Position numbers and translations under genes: made by a program
From: Shewanella sp. Choline-02u-19
Lineage (GTDB): Bacteria > Pseudomonadota > Gammaproteobacteria > Enterobacterales > Shewanellaceae
Assembly (NCBI RefSeq): GCF_002836205.1
Contig: NZ_PJBE01000013.1
Coordinates: forward strand, 2,356,001-2,420,000
Direction of reading: 5' to 3'
Length of the DNA stretch: 64,000 bases
In this document: piece by piece, positions 43,433-53,007 of the stretch
How positions within the stretch are numbered: the stretch's first letter is position 1
Layout: each line of letters begins with the position of its first letter
Notes under the pieces: generated by a model
Databases searched by the model: none
The model's input: only the letters and a program-made list of their open reading frames with translations
What the model was told of the DNA's origin: nothing

Positions 43433-45646
43433 TTATACTCTACGAGCTTCGCTGACGCCATCGACTTGTGACAACTTGGCCATCACACGAGATAAACCAT
43501 CCAAATTGTACAGTTCAAGCTCAAGTTCAATGGCTGCTGTTTGCGTTTTGACATCTGACGATGAGCTCATTGCAAGAACATTAGACTTTTCCGCAGCAAG
43601 TACAGATGTCAGATCTCTAAGCAATCCCGAACGATCACTTGCAATCACTCGTAAACGAATTTTGTAGCCGCCGGAGTAGTTCTCTCCCCAGACAACATCA
43701 ACAGAACGTTCTGGTTGGGCGCGAATAAGCTCTTTTACTTGATCGCAATCGGCACGATGCACCGAGATACCACGGCCTTTAGTAATGAAACCGAAAATCT
43801 CATCACCGGGGACCGGCTGACAACATTTAGCAATGTGGCTCATTAAATTGCCTACGCCGTTAACCTCTACCTGTCCTTGCCCTTTTCTGGCCGGTTTGCT
43901 GTGACTCTTTTTAACAAGATCTTCTAGTACCTCTTCGTCAGACTGCTCGTGAGTACGCAACTTGCTTTGAACATGGTTAACAACTTGATTAAGACGAACA
44001 TCACCACCACCGATCCCGGCAAGGAGATCGTCCATGCTGACCATGTTAAATCGTTCCACGGCGGATTGAGCGTCTTTGAGTTTTAAGTTAGTGCGCGCCA
44101 GTTCGTTTTCAAGCATTTCACGGCCTGCAACAATGTTTTTGTCTCTATCTTGTTGCTTAAACCAATGTTGGATCTTAGAGCGTGCCCGTGACGTTTTGAT
44201 ATAGCCTAGATTAGGATTAAGCCAATCTCTTTTCGGATTTGGATTTTTAGAAGTAATGATTTCAATCCGCTGCCCTGTTTCAACTTGGTAAGTAAACTGG
44301 ACAATACGGCCGTCAACCTTGGCGCCAATACACTTATGTCCGACATGCGAATGAATATAGTAAGCAAAATCCAGCACCGTCGAACCTAGCGGAAGATCAA
44401 CAACTTCGCCACTAGGGGTAAATACATAGACACGGTCTTCAAAAACTTGGCTACGTACCTCTTCGACGAGGTTACCGCTTTCAGCGACATCTTCTTGCCA
44501 CTGTAGGATTTTACGTAACCAGTTAATCTTTTCTTCATAGCCGCTTTGCTTGCCACTGCTACTTGCACTGCCCTCTTTATATTTCCAGTGGGCGGCGACA
44601 CCTAATTCAGCATCTTCGTGCATCTGTTCAGTACGGATTTGAATCTCGACTGTTTTACCTTCAGGCCCCACCACAATAGTGTGGATTGACTGATAGCCAT
44701 TCGGCTTAGGGTTAGCGACGTAATCGTCGAATTCACGCGGAATATGATGCCAAAGAGTATGTACAACACCCAATGCTCCATAGCAATCTTGTAGTCTGTC
44801 GGTAACAATTCTTACCGCTCGAACATCAAACAACTCATCAAATTTGAGTTGCTTGCCATTCATCTTTTTCCAGATGCTGTAGATATGTTTTGGACGGCCA
44901 TACACTTTGGCTCGGATCTCGTCCTGATCTAAACGCGCTTGCAGCTGGCTCACAAAGTCGTCGATAAAGGTTTCTCTATCGAGGCGTTTACCATCAAGTT
45001 GCTTGGCGATATCTTTATAAGTTTGCGGATGCAGGTAGCGAAAAGAGATATCTTCAAGCTCCCATTTCAACTGCCCAATACCAAGACGATTTGCCAACGG
45101 TGCATACACATCAGCAATCTCTCTCGCAATAAGTACCTTTACGTCTTCGTCGGCATTCTTAATTTCCCGCAGCAAACAAATACGCTCAGCAAGCTTAATC
45201 ACCACGGCACGCACATCTTCAACCATCGCCAGCAACATTTTACGAATGTTGTCTATTTGCGGCTCACCATGGCGGGTTTGATTGTTAACTTTTAGCGCAC
45301 CAATGGCATTCATGGTTTCCACACTGGAGACCAAAACTTCAAGTTTTGGGCCAAAGCGCTCTTGAATGTCTTCTTGAGTGATTAAGTCTGCATCAAAAAC
45401 AACAAACAAAATGGCAGCTTGCAGCGTTTCAATATCCATATTCAAAGGTGCAAGGATTTCAATCATCTCTCGAGCACGTTGCAGTACAGGAAGGTTGGCC
45501 TCTTTATTTTGGCCCACTAATAACTCAACCTGCTCTATCAACTCCAAAAGAGTTTTGGCTTCGTTGGAATCACTAATATAACGTTTTACCCACTCTTCTA
45601 GTTGAAAGTGAGGGTCGTTAAAATGTGCTTCGCGAACTGATACCAT
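43433..45646 (-). CDS. relA: (p)ppGpp synthetase RelA
   Basis: 737 residues. The HD region is degenerate (LFVVFDADLIT lacks the HD pair), so hydrolysis is absent as in RelA. The synthetase domain has VYGRPKHIYSIWKKM and FDELFDVRAVRI. TGS (DRVYVFTPSGEVVDLPLG), a zinc-finger-like CCQPVPGD and a C-terminal ACT domain follow. It senses uncharged tRNA on ribosomes and makes pppGpp. The stringent-type promoter of the tRNA operon in this window is a likely target. Confidence 0.97.
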   Translation of the reverse strand: MVSVREAHFNDPHFQLEEWVKRYISDSNEAKTLLELIEQVELLVGQNKEANLPVLQRAREMIEILAPLNMDIETLQAAILFVVFDADLITQEDIQERFGPKLEVLVSSVETMNAIGALKVNNQTRHGEPQIDNIRKMLLAMVEDVRAVVIKLAERICLLREIKNADEDVKVLIAREIADVYAPLANRLGIGQLKWELEDISFRYLHPQTYKDIAKQLDGKRLDRETFIDDFVSQLQARLDQDEIRAKVYGRPKHIYSIWKKMNGKQLKFDELFDVRAVRIVTDRLQDCYGALGVVHTLWHHIPREFDDYVANPKPNGYQSIHTIVVGPEGKTVEIQIRTEQMHEDAELGVAAHWKYKEGSASSSGKQSGYEEKINWLRKILQWQEDVAESGNLVEEVRSQVFEDRVYVFTPSGEVVDLPLGSTVLDFAYYIHSHVGHKCIGAKVDGRIVQFTYQVETGQRIEIITSKNPNPKRDWLNPNLGYIKTSRARSKIQHWFKQQDRDKNIVAGREMLENELARTNLKLKDAQSAVERFNMVSMDDLLAGIGGGDVRLNQVVNHVQSKLRTHEQSDEEVLEDLVKKSHSKPARKGQGQVEVNGVGNLMSHIAKCCQPVPGDEIFGFITKGRGISVHRADCDQVKELIRAQPERSVDVVWGENYSGGYKIRLRVIASDRSGLLRDLTSVLAAEKSNVLAMSSSSDVKTQTAAIELELELYNLDGLSRVMAKLSQVDGVSEARRV

Positions 45647-45783
45647 CGTCTATTATTCCTTTACGTCTCGAAGTGGATTAAACCAAAAACATCAGTCCAA
45701 ACCATTAAAATTCAGACCTTCTATCTTCAGCATTGAGCGTATATTGTCAATAAACAAACGCTGACAATCGTAACTAAAGTTGT

Positions 45784-47121
45784 CTATTTATCCAGTTCAA
45801 ATAATGCCATTGATTCTAAATGGTGTGTTTGTGGAAACATATCCACCAAGGCTATCTTTTTAAGTGCATAACCTTGCTTTAATATCACTTCGCTATCACG
45901 CGCTAAGCTTGCAGGATTACAAGAGACATAAACCAACGCCTTAGGTTTAAGCTTCTTTAGCGATAACATGCTTTCATAAGCCCCCGCTCTTGCAGGATCA
46001 ATCAGCATCTTATCCACTTTGCCTAACCATGGTTCTTGTGACAAATCCGCGCTTAAATCGGCATGAAAAAAGGACACTTTATCTAAACCACTATGCTGCG
46101 CGTTAAGCGTTGCCTGAGCCACCATGGCTGGCACCCCTTCAACACCAATAACTTCAGCGCCACTTTTAGCTAATGGCAAACTAAAATTACCGATACCACA
46201 AAACAGATCAAGCACCCGCTCATCTGCTTGAGGGTTAAGCCAGTCTACCGCTTGCTTGACCATTGCTTGGTTAACCGCTGCGTTAACTTGAATGAAGTTA
46301 CCCGCTGAAAACTTAAGTTCAGTATCGCTGTCACCCAAACAATAGAATGGTTGTTCACCATTGCCGCTAAGATGTTCAGTCTCGGCATTATCGTCTTGCA
46401 ACACCAGATTGAGCACCTTGCTCTCACCAAATGCAGCCAAACGTTCTCTGTCTTTATCCGATAACGCCTTGGTAATACGTAATACTACAAAAATGCCGTT
46501 GTCAGCCTGGGTCAATTCTACATGCCCTAACGCTTTTTTGCCGCTGAGCTGATTTAATAAGTAAGCCAGATCAGGGATCAACCCCGATAGTGGTTTTGTC
46601 ATTACAGCACAGGATTGGATCTCTACGACGTCGCTGCTACTACTGGCCCGAAACCCTAAACTAATATGTTTGGTGTTTCGATCAAACCAAGTCGCTAAGC
46701 GCGCTCTTCGACGATAGTGCCAAGGCGAATCACTCAATGTATCACAGACTTCACTTGCCTGAGTTTGAGCAAATTTAGCGACCAATTCCTGCAATGCTCG
46801 AGCTTTGTGTGCTCGTTGAGCCTCTATATCTAGATGCTGTAAATCACAACCGCCACAGCTAGCATAATGCGGGCACGCAGGCTCGACACGCTCGCTTGAT
46901 GGTTTTTCAACCTTTAACAGTTTTGCTCTAGAAAACTTCTTTTTCTGCTCAGTCAACTGGACTTGAACCGTTTCGCCAGGAAGTGCACCGCTTATAAACA
47001 CAATCTTCCCTTGATCATGAGCAATGCCTGCACCGAGATGATCCAGCTGGGTTACAGCCAAAGATAACTTTGAGGATAATTGTTTAGATCTATTTGGTTT
47101 TGCTTTAAAAAATTGTGCCAT
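45784..47121 (-). CDS. rlmD: 23S rRNA m5U1939 methyltransferase
   Basis: 445 residues. A TRAM domain lies near the N-terminus, and a 4Fe-4S site CPHYASCGGC is followed by DLQHL. The SAM-binding motif LDLFCGIGNFSLPLA and the catalytic Cys in YVSCNPAS come next. The protein methylates U1939 of 23S rRNA. The order rlmD-relA-mazG with divergent barA equals E. coli. The frame begins MAQFFKAKPNRSKQL with an ATG at 47121. Confidence 0.95.
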   Translation of the reverse strand: MAQFFKAKPNRSKQLSSKLSLAVTQLDHLGAGIAHDQGKIVFISGALPGETVQVQLTEQKKKFSRAKLLKVEKPSSERVEPACPHYASCGGCDLQHLDIEAQRAHKARALQELVAKFAQTQASEVCDTLSDSPWHYRRRARLATWFDRNTKHISLGFRASSSSDVVEIQSCAVMTKPLSGLIPDLAYLLNQLSGKKALGHVELTQADNGIFVVLRITKALSDKDRERLAAFGESKVLNLVLQDDNAETEHLSGNGEQPFYCLGDSDTELKFSAGNFIQVNAAVNQAMVKQAVDWLNPQADERVLDLFCGIGNFSLPLAKSGAEVIGVEGVPAMVAQATLNAQHSGLDKVSFFHADLSADLSQEPWLGKVDKMLIDPARAGAYESMLSLKKLKPKALVYVSCNPASLARDSEVILKQGYALKKIALVDMFPQTHHLESMALFELDK

Positions 47122-47219
47122 GTTACTCTCTAAATAGATAAAAAAAACTGGCCAACACAGGCTGTTACTGGCAGTCTATCGAATACTCTCACTATATTTA
47201 TCGGTAACCCAATCGTCTC

Positions 47220-50027
47220 ATGAATGAAGCCAACAATATGACCAAGTACAGCCTGCGTTCATGGGTTCTGGTATTGGCGTTAGCTCCAACTATTTTAGTG
47301 GGTATTTTATTGGGAAGCTATTTTACCATAAATAGATTTTATGAACTTGAAGAAACGCTCATAGATCAAGCGAGTAGTATCATCGAGCCTTTAGCCATTG
47401 CGGCAGAGGTCGGTTTAGACAGTAAAGATTTTGAAACCACAAAGCGCTTAATCACCGCCGCTCAGCTCAACAAAGCCTCTTTAGTACAGTTTATTGCTAT
47501 TTTTGATGTCGACAACCGTGTCGTCGTCACCTCGCATCATTATAAAAATCATGAAGTCATGCGTTACGACAAACCGCTAAGTTCGATGCTAAGAACTGAA
47601 CTTGAGCAAGTCGGTGACAGTATGATTTTACGCAGCCCGATTTTCAAAAACAGTGCAGTGCGACCTGTCGATACCTTCGATGAGAATGACAATAGGATCT
47701 CAATAGAGGCCGTTAAACTCGGCTACATATCGATATTGATCAATAAAGAGAATGCGCTGCTTGAGCAACATCGCGCCGCTGTGGCGGCGTTTATTATTGT
47801 ATTGATTGGGGTGCAGCTGAATCTATTTTTTACTTTCCGACTGGTTAAAAACGTAACCCAACCCATTACTGAAATGGTACGAGTGGTAGCCAAAATTCGA
47901 GAAGGTAAACTCGACACCCGTTTAACCGGAAACCTCATTGGTGAGCTGGATCTGCTTAAACGCGGTATTAATGCCATGGCAGGCTCCTTGTCGGAATACC
48001 ATGATGAAATGCAGCAAAATATTGACCAAGCCACATCTGATTTACGAGAGACACTCGAACAAATTGAGATCCAAAACGTTGAGCTTGATATGGCCAAAAA
48101 GCGGGCGCTAGAAGCCAGCCGGATTAAGTCTGAATTTTTAGCCAACATGTCCCATGAGTTACGCACCCCACTTAATGGCGTCATTGGTTTTGCAAAACAG
48201 TTATTAAAGACCCCATTACACTCCAGTCAGCAAGACTATATTCGTACCATTGAGCGCAGCGCCACGAGCCTACTCAGTATCATCAACGATATTTTGGATT
48301 TTTCTAAGCTAGAAGCCGGTAAAATGGTATTGGAAAACATGCCATTTTCTCTGCGTGAAATAGTCGAAGAAACCGTCACTATGTTGTCTAGCAGTGCACG
48401 AGAAAAACAGATTGAGTTGGTGATCGATGTTGACCCACGTATTCCAGAGGATGTTACTGGCGATGCGATGCGTTTTAGCCAAATCCTGACGAATTTAGTC
48501 GGCAACGCAATTAAGTTTACCGACAGGGGGAGTGTGCAGCTTAAGATGCAACTTGAAGAGATTGCGGACGGTAAAGCGCGTGTCCGTATTGAGATAATTG
48601 ATACAGGTATCGGTATTGATGCCGAAAAACTGGCCGCATTATTCCAAGCTTTTGGCCAAGCAGATTCTTCTATCTCAAGGCGCTTTGGTGGTACCGGTCT
48701 TGGACTGGTGATCACCAAGCGTTTGGTTAATCGAATGGGTGGCCAAATAGGCTGTAATTCAGAGCTACAACAAGGCTCAACCTTCTGGTTTTCCTTACCT
48801 CTTAACTTAAGCCAATTCCCCATCAGCGATACCTTACCAATTGGTACGCTTAAGAATAAAAGCATTTTACTATTCGAACCTAATCCGTTATCACAGCATG
48901 CCATTGAACGTATGCTGCTACGCTGGGGTCTTAAAGTCACTAAGGTGACCAGCAGTAAACAGCTCGAATTTATTGTGACTCAGTCAAATCACTTGTTTGA
49001 TTATGGGCTCTTTAGTTGTAAACCGCTCGCGACTGGCGGCAACGGTGTTGAGCTGCTCAAAGTGGCTAAACCTAAAATAAGTTACTTAATGCTGATAAAC
49101 AATTGCGTCGAAAGTGAGGATATCTTCACTCAAATTCGCCCCTATATCGACAAGCAACTCACGATGCCTATCGGTGAGAAGCGACTGTCCAGTAGCTTGA
49201 TCGATCAACAATCTACACTTGAAGCCGAAGTATTGCCAATGCCTGCAATAATGTCGGCCCCCGAGGTGAGAGAAAACTTAACCGTACTGGCAGTTGACGA
49301 CAACCCTGCTAATTTAAAGCTTATGGATACATTACTAAAAGAGCTAGTGACCCAAGTGCTCATTGTCGATAATGGTGATGCCGCGGTAGAAATTGCAAGA
49401 CAACGCAGTTTTGACCTTATCTTTATGGATATTCAAATGCCAGGCACTGACGGCATTAGCGCCACTAAACTAATAAGACAAAATTCAGCTAATCGCAATA
49501 CGCCCATTATAGCAGTGACCGCCCACGCTATAGCTGAAGAGCGAGAGCGTATATCATCGAGTGGTATGGATGGCTACTTACCCAAACCTATCGATGAGGC
49601 AGCACTGAAGGAAGTGATCCGCAAATGGAAAAACAAACCCAAGTTCACCCACTTTGATCAGCGCACCTTAAATTGGGAACTGTGTTTGACGCAGGCAAAT
49701 AACAAGCCAAACTTAGCCATTGATATGTTGAAGATGTTGTTAAAGTCACTGCCAGAGACGGTGGAGCATATCAATAGTGCACTCACGAATTTTGATCAGC
49801 AAAACATGCTTACCTGTATTCATAAATTACACGGTGCAAGCTGTTATTGTGGCGTGCCGACCACCCAACAACTTTGTCAGGAGATAGAGTCAGGGTTAAA
49901 GCGTGGTGTTACTGTAGAAGATGTAGAACCTGAAATCCTTGAGTTACTTGATGAGTTAACTAAGGTAGAATCAGCCGCTAATCAAGTGATCACCCAGCTA
50001 TCAGTGGAAATAAAAGATGACAAATAA
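47220..50027 (+). CDS. barA: Hybrid sensor histidine kinase BarA
   Basis: 935 residues from ATG 47220; ATG 47238 (MTKYSLRSW) is an equally good start. Two membrane helices (about 13-35 and 182-206) flank a periplasmic sensor of about 150 residues. HAMP, HisKA with His312 (MSHELRTPLNG), HATPase (NLVGNAIKFTDRG; FGGTGLGL), a degenerate receiver, a true receiver with Asp737 (FMDIQMPG) and Hpt with His868 (HKLHGA) follow. BarA phosphorylates UvrY to switch on Csr small RNAs that sequester CsrA. uvrY is not in the window. Confidence 0.96.
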   Translation: MNEANNMTKYSLRSWVLVLALAPTILVGILLGSYFTINRFYELEETLIDQASSIIEPLAIAAEVGLDSKDFETTKRLITAAQLNKASLVQFIAIFDVDNRVVVTSHHYKNHEVMRYDKPLSSMLRTELEQVGDSMILRSPIFKNSAVRPVDTFDENDNRISIEAVKLGYISILINKENALLEQHRAAVAAFIIVLIGVQLNLFFTFRLVKNVTQPITEMVRVVAKIREGKLDTRLTGNLIGELDLLKRGINAMAGSLSEYHDEMQQNIDQATSDLRETLEQIEIQNVELDMAKKRALEASRIKSEFLANMSHELRTPLNGVIGFAKQLLKTPLHSSQQDYIRTIERSATSLLSIINDILDFSKLEAGKMVLENMPFSLREIVEETVTMLSSSAREKQIELVIDVDPRIPEDVTGDAMRFSQILTNLVGNAIKFTDRGSVQLKMQLEEIADGKARVRIEIIDTGIGIDAEKLAALFQAFGQADSSISRRFGGTGLGLVITKRLVNRMGGQIGCNSELQQGSTFWFSLPLNLSQFPISDTLPIGTLKNKSILLFEPNPLSQHAIERMLLRWGLKVTKVTSSKQLEFIVTQSNHLFDYGLFSCKPLATGGNGVELLKVAKPKISYLMLINNCVESEDIFTQIRPYIDKQLTMPIGEKRLSSSLIDQQSTLEAEVLPMPAIMSAPEVRENLTVLAVDDNPANLKLMDTLLKELVTQVLIVDNGDAAVEIARQRSFDLIFMDIQMPGTDGISATKLIRQNSANRNTPIIAVTAHAIAEERERISSSGMDGYLPKPIDEAALKEVIRKWKNKPKFTHFDQRTLNWELCLTQANNKPNLAIDMLKMLLKSLPETVEHINSALTNFDQQNMLTCIHKLHGASCYCGVPTTQQLCQEIESGLKRGVTVEDVEPEILELLDELTKVESAANQVITQLSVEIKDDK

Positions 50028-50622
50028 ACCGGGCTTTTTTCAACGCTTAAAAGGGCTAACACTAGCACAAAAGAAACTTTTTGCTATTGCATTATGCCAG
50101 CGCATGCTACCCAATTATCAGCTTTTTTCTGAAGTGTGTGAATTTGGCAACCCGAAGGTGCTCGATACACTGCTCAACCTGCTTTGGCAGTCAATGTACG
50201 ACAATAAACTGAAACTAAATTTAGAGCTACAAATGGAACGTATAGAAGAAAATACGCCAGAGCCTGCTGATTTTGACGTCTACGGCGTATATCCAGCACT
50301 AGATGCAGCGGTAGCCTTAACCTCTTTGCTAAGCGCACTAGAAAGTAAAGTTGAAGAAGATATCACTAATATCAGTAAGCTCTCGTCAGCTACGGTTGCC
50401 AACTATATTGAAGCAACCTGCGAGCAAGATTTTGATAAAGAATCAGAATTAGATGATTATATTTTTAACCATGAAGTCATGGTTGAAGAAAAAGAGATGC
50501 AAGAAGATCTTCTGCAAACCATCGAAAAGAACCCACATCTCAAAGCCGATTTCATCAAAGAGTTACGCCGAGAAATTGTCACCGTCGGCATATCAAATAT
50601 TGGCGTCAGCGCAGCAGAGTAA
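50017..50622 (+). CDS. YjaG family protein (DUF416)
   Basis: 201 residues, soluble and largely helical; the N-terminal LTLAQKKLFAIALCQRMLPNY and the middle DVYGVYPALDAAVALTSLL are typical of DUF416. The start overlaps the barA stop by 11 bases, so it is translated from the barA message. The function is unknown. Coupling to barA suggests co-regulation, not necessarily a shared pathway. Confidence 0.88.
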   Translation: MTNKPGFFQRLKGLTLAQKKLFAIALCQRMLPNYQLFSEVCEFGNPKVLDTLLNLLWQSMYDNKLKLNLELQMERIEENTPEPADFDVYGVYPALDAAVALTSLLSALESKVEEDITNISKLSSATVANYIEATCEQDFDKESELDDYIFNHEVMVEEKEMQEDLLQTIEKNPHLKADFIKELRREIVTVGISNIGVSAAE

Positions 50623-50630
50623 TACCGCAA

Positions 50631-50660
50631 AAGAGTCGCTTTATTAAAGCGACTCTTATA
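50631..50660 (+). terminator. Hairpin terminator after the barA-yjaG unit
   Basis: The perfect 11-bp stem aagagtcgctt / aagcgactctt with a 5-base loop begins 8 bases past the stop. The trailing T-run is short (CTTATACT), so efficiency may be modest. Confidence 0.6.
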
Positions 50661-50730
50661 CTCATGCCATTTGTAACATCAGGATCACGTGGGTATAGAA
50701 TACGCTTAATTCAAGGTGATAGTTGTTCCC

Positions 50731-51633
50731 TTAACTGTCCATCGAGAACAATTGCTCCGCTTTGGACTGCATAAACTCGATAAAGAGCTTAACCTTCAAA
50801 GGTTGATGACTGCGTTGATGATACAAGATTGAAATCCGCCTTTTCTCACCAATCCATTCAGGTAATAGCGTTGTCAACTGGCCGCTCTTAAGCTGGTTTT
50901 TCACAAAAAGTGCTGGGCCATATAAAACCCCACCATGATCTACAGCGGCCTGCACTGCGCCATTTAACTCACTTAACGTCAGTTTTGCAGGTCCATCATA
51001 ATAAAAGTTCTCTCCCGATGGGTGCTTTAAAGTCCAGTTAAACAAAGGCCATACTTTAATCAACGCGTGTTGTTCTAAATCGCTTGGATGGCACAAGCTA
51101 GGTGCCTTATCCATATACTGCGACGAGGCAAACAAACCATAATTAAGCACGCCAAGAGAGCTCGACACCCAAGAAGAATCTGGTTGGGTGCCACCGACAA
51201 TAGCAACATCAACCCCCTCATCTATAAGATCGATTACGTTATTATTTTGTACTATATGCAGCTGTATATCTGGGAATTTTTCACAAAACTCGTTAATGGC
51301 ATGGATGAAAATCATCGAAATAATTGACACCGGAGCCGCTATTCTAAGGGTACCTTCAGGCTTATCCACCGCAGCGCCTCTGATACTGTCAAACTGAGAT
51401 ACTATGGCCTGATATTGCTGAAACAGCGCTATGCCCTCCTCTGTTAGACGCAGCTTGCGAGTGTTCCTCATCAACAACTGCTTATCGAGCTGTGTTTCCA
51501 ATTTAGTCAACTTACGGCTCACCGTTGCAATTGGCATCTCCAGCTCTTTAGCGGCTTGGGAAAAGCTCCCTGCATTAACTAAATGAACAAATTGGTAGAT
51601 CAGCTGTAATTCCAAACCAAAATTACTATTCAT
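50731..51633 (-). CDS. LysR family transcriptional regulator
   Basis: 300 residues from ATG 51633 (a TTG codon precedes it). The N-terminal winged helix-turn-helix (FVHLVNAGSFSQAAKELEMP followed by ATVSRKLTKLE) is followed by a LysR substrate-binding domain (about 90-295). It resembles the AaeR/DsdC-like subgroup. It is divergent from the AEC permease across about 145 bases, so it probably controls that gene and itself. The effector is unknown. Confidence 0.9.
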   Translation of the reverse strand: MNSNFGLELQLIYQFVHLVNAGSFSQAAKELEMPIATVSRKLTKLETQLDKQLLMRNTRKLRLTEEGIALFQQYQAIVSQFDSIRGAAVDKPEGTLRIAAPVSIISMIFIHAINEFCEKFPDIQLHIVQNNNVIDLIDEGVDVAIVGGTQPDSSWVSSSLGVLNYGLFASSQYMDKAPSLCHPSDLEQHALIKVWPLFNWTLKHPSGENFYYDGPAKLTLSELNGAVQAAVDHGGVLYGPALFVKNQLKSGQLTTLLPEWIGEKRRISILYHQRSHQPLKVKLFIEFMQSKAEQLFSMDS

Positions 51634-51778
51634 CAATATAAACCCAAGCGTTTAAAACATAAAAAGGGGATCGGCTACGACCTAAGATTAATAGTATAAC
51701 AAAACGTAAATATGATAATGTTCTAACTCAATTTTATGCGTGTTTTACGTATATTGTGGACAAGTTAATAGAGAAAAT

Positions 51779-52735
51779 ATGTCAGCTGTTATAACGCCAC
51801 TACTCGCTGTATTTGGCATCATGTTGATTGGCACTTTGGTGCAAAAATCAAAACTGCTGCCTGCTGAGACCGATCAAGTTTTAAACCAATATGTGTACTA
51901 TATTGCGTTTCCGGCCATTATGCTGATCACATTGGCACAAACCCCGATCAACGACATACTGCACTGGGGTTATATCGCTGGGTTTAGTGGCGCCATGCTA
52001 ACCAGCTACGCGATCACCTTTCTCGTCTCGCGTTGGACCAATCCATCTCAAAACGCAGTCGCGTCTATGCGAGCGCTCAACGCCACCTTTGGCAATACTG
52101 CTTTTATCGGTATTCCCTTAATGGCGATGTTGTTTCCCAATAATCAAACGGCACTCGCCGCAGCCGCTATTGCCAGTCTATTATCGGTGTTAATTTTTGC
52201 CATCGCGCTCGTGTCATTGGAAATGATTGGCCGCAAGCAAAGCAGCTCAGCGGCAAAAATCATTAGCCTCGCCTTAATGCACAACCCTATTGTAGTGGGT
52301 AGTATGGTTGGGATAGTCCTATCCGCAATGACAATTACTTTGCCTGATAGTATCGCCCTCATCATTCGTCAACTGGGTATGACCTCGAGCCCTTGTGCAC
52401 TGTTTGCCATAGGTATGGTGCTCGCTAAATCAGCTCAACACCAAACTTCAACACATATTATTAGCCTGAAACAGCTCACAGAGATTAGTGTTATCAATGC
52501 CATTAAACTGATTTTTCAGCCTCTAGTCACTTACTTGATCATGTTTAGCCTAGATGTTGATCCACAATTGATTGCTATGGGCGTCATACTCGCGGCGCTG
52601 CCGACTGCTGCCAGTGTCTACCTACTTGCACAACGGTACCAAACTCAAGTCATCACCAGTGCTCAGGGAATACTATTGGGTACCCTTGTCACCTTTATTA
52701 CTTTACCGTTATTAGAAGCTTATCTATTGGGTTAA
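51779..52735 (+). CDS. AEC family permease (auxin efflux carrier type)
   Basis: 318 residues from ATG 51779 (an upstream GTG at 51740 gives an extension without family character). About ten membrane helices arranged as two repeats, with the conserved FPAIMLITLA and TFGNTAFIGIPLM of the first half and ALPTAASVYLLAQRY of the second. Family members export or import organic acids such as malonate or malate. The divergent LysR gene is the likely regulator. The substrate cannot be told from the sequence. Confidence 0.9.
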   Translation: MSAVITPLLAVFGIMLIGTLVQKSKLLPAETDQVLNQYVYYIAFPAIMLITLAQTPINDILHWGYIAGFSGAMLTSYAITFLVSRWTNPSQNAVASMRALNATFGNTAFIGIPLMAMLFPNNQTALAAAAIASLLSVLIFAIALVSLEMIGRKQSSSAAKIISLALMHNPIVVGSMVGIVLSAMTITLPDSIALIIRQLGMTSSPCALFAIGMVLAKSAQHQTSTHIISLKQLTEISVINAIKLIFQPLVTYLIMFSLDVDPQLIAMGVILAALPTAASVYLLAQRYQTQVITSAQGILLGTLVTFITLPLLEAYLLG

Positions 52736-52945
52736 CATTCGATGCTTAATTTAAAAGCCCGCCTTGCTAAACCTTGGTTCTAGCAACTTTTACTTCTGCA
52801 TAGTGAGAGAGTGCACTAGATAAATTTATTACTCCGCTAATGAATACTTCCCATCTAACTGTATTTATTACCTTTTAGCTTATAGAACGCGGTAATTAGA
52901 GATGAAAAAAGTTGCCGATATCGATTAATTTTCCAACTGATAGTT

Positions 52946-52965
52946 TACTGTATAAAAAAACAGTA
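52946..52965. promoter_or_regulatory. LexA box 1 upstream of recN
   Basis: tactgtataaaaaaacagta fits CTGT-N8-ACAG. It overlaps the probable -35 region of the recN promoter. Confidence 0.92.
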
Positions 52966-52967
52966 TA

Positions 52968-52987
52968 TACTGTTCATTAATACAGTG
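52968..52987. promoter_or_regulatory. LexA box 2 upstream of recN
   Basis: CTGT (52970-52973), eight bases and ACAG (52982-52985). It begins in the TATACT -10 element (52966-52971). The two boxes are 22 bases centre to centre, two helical turns, so LexA dimers could bind on one face. Confidence 0.9.
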
Positions 52988-53007
52988 TATTGGGATAGGA
53001 CATCACT

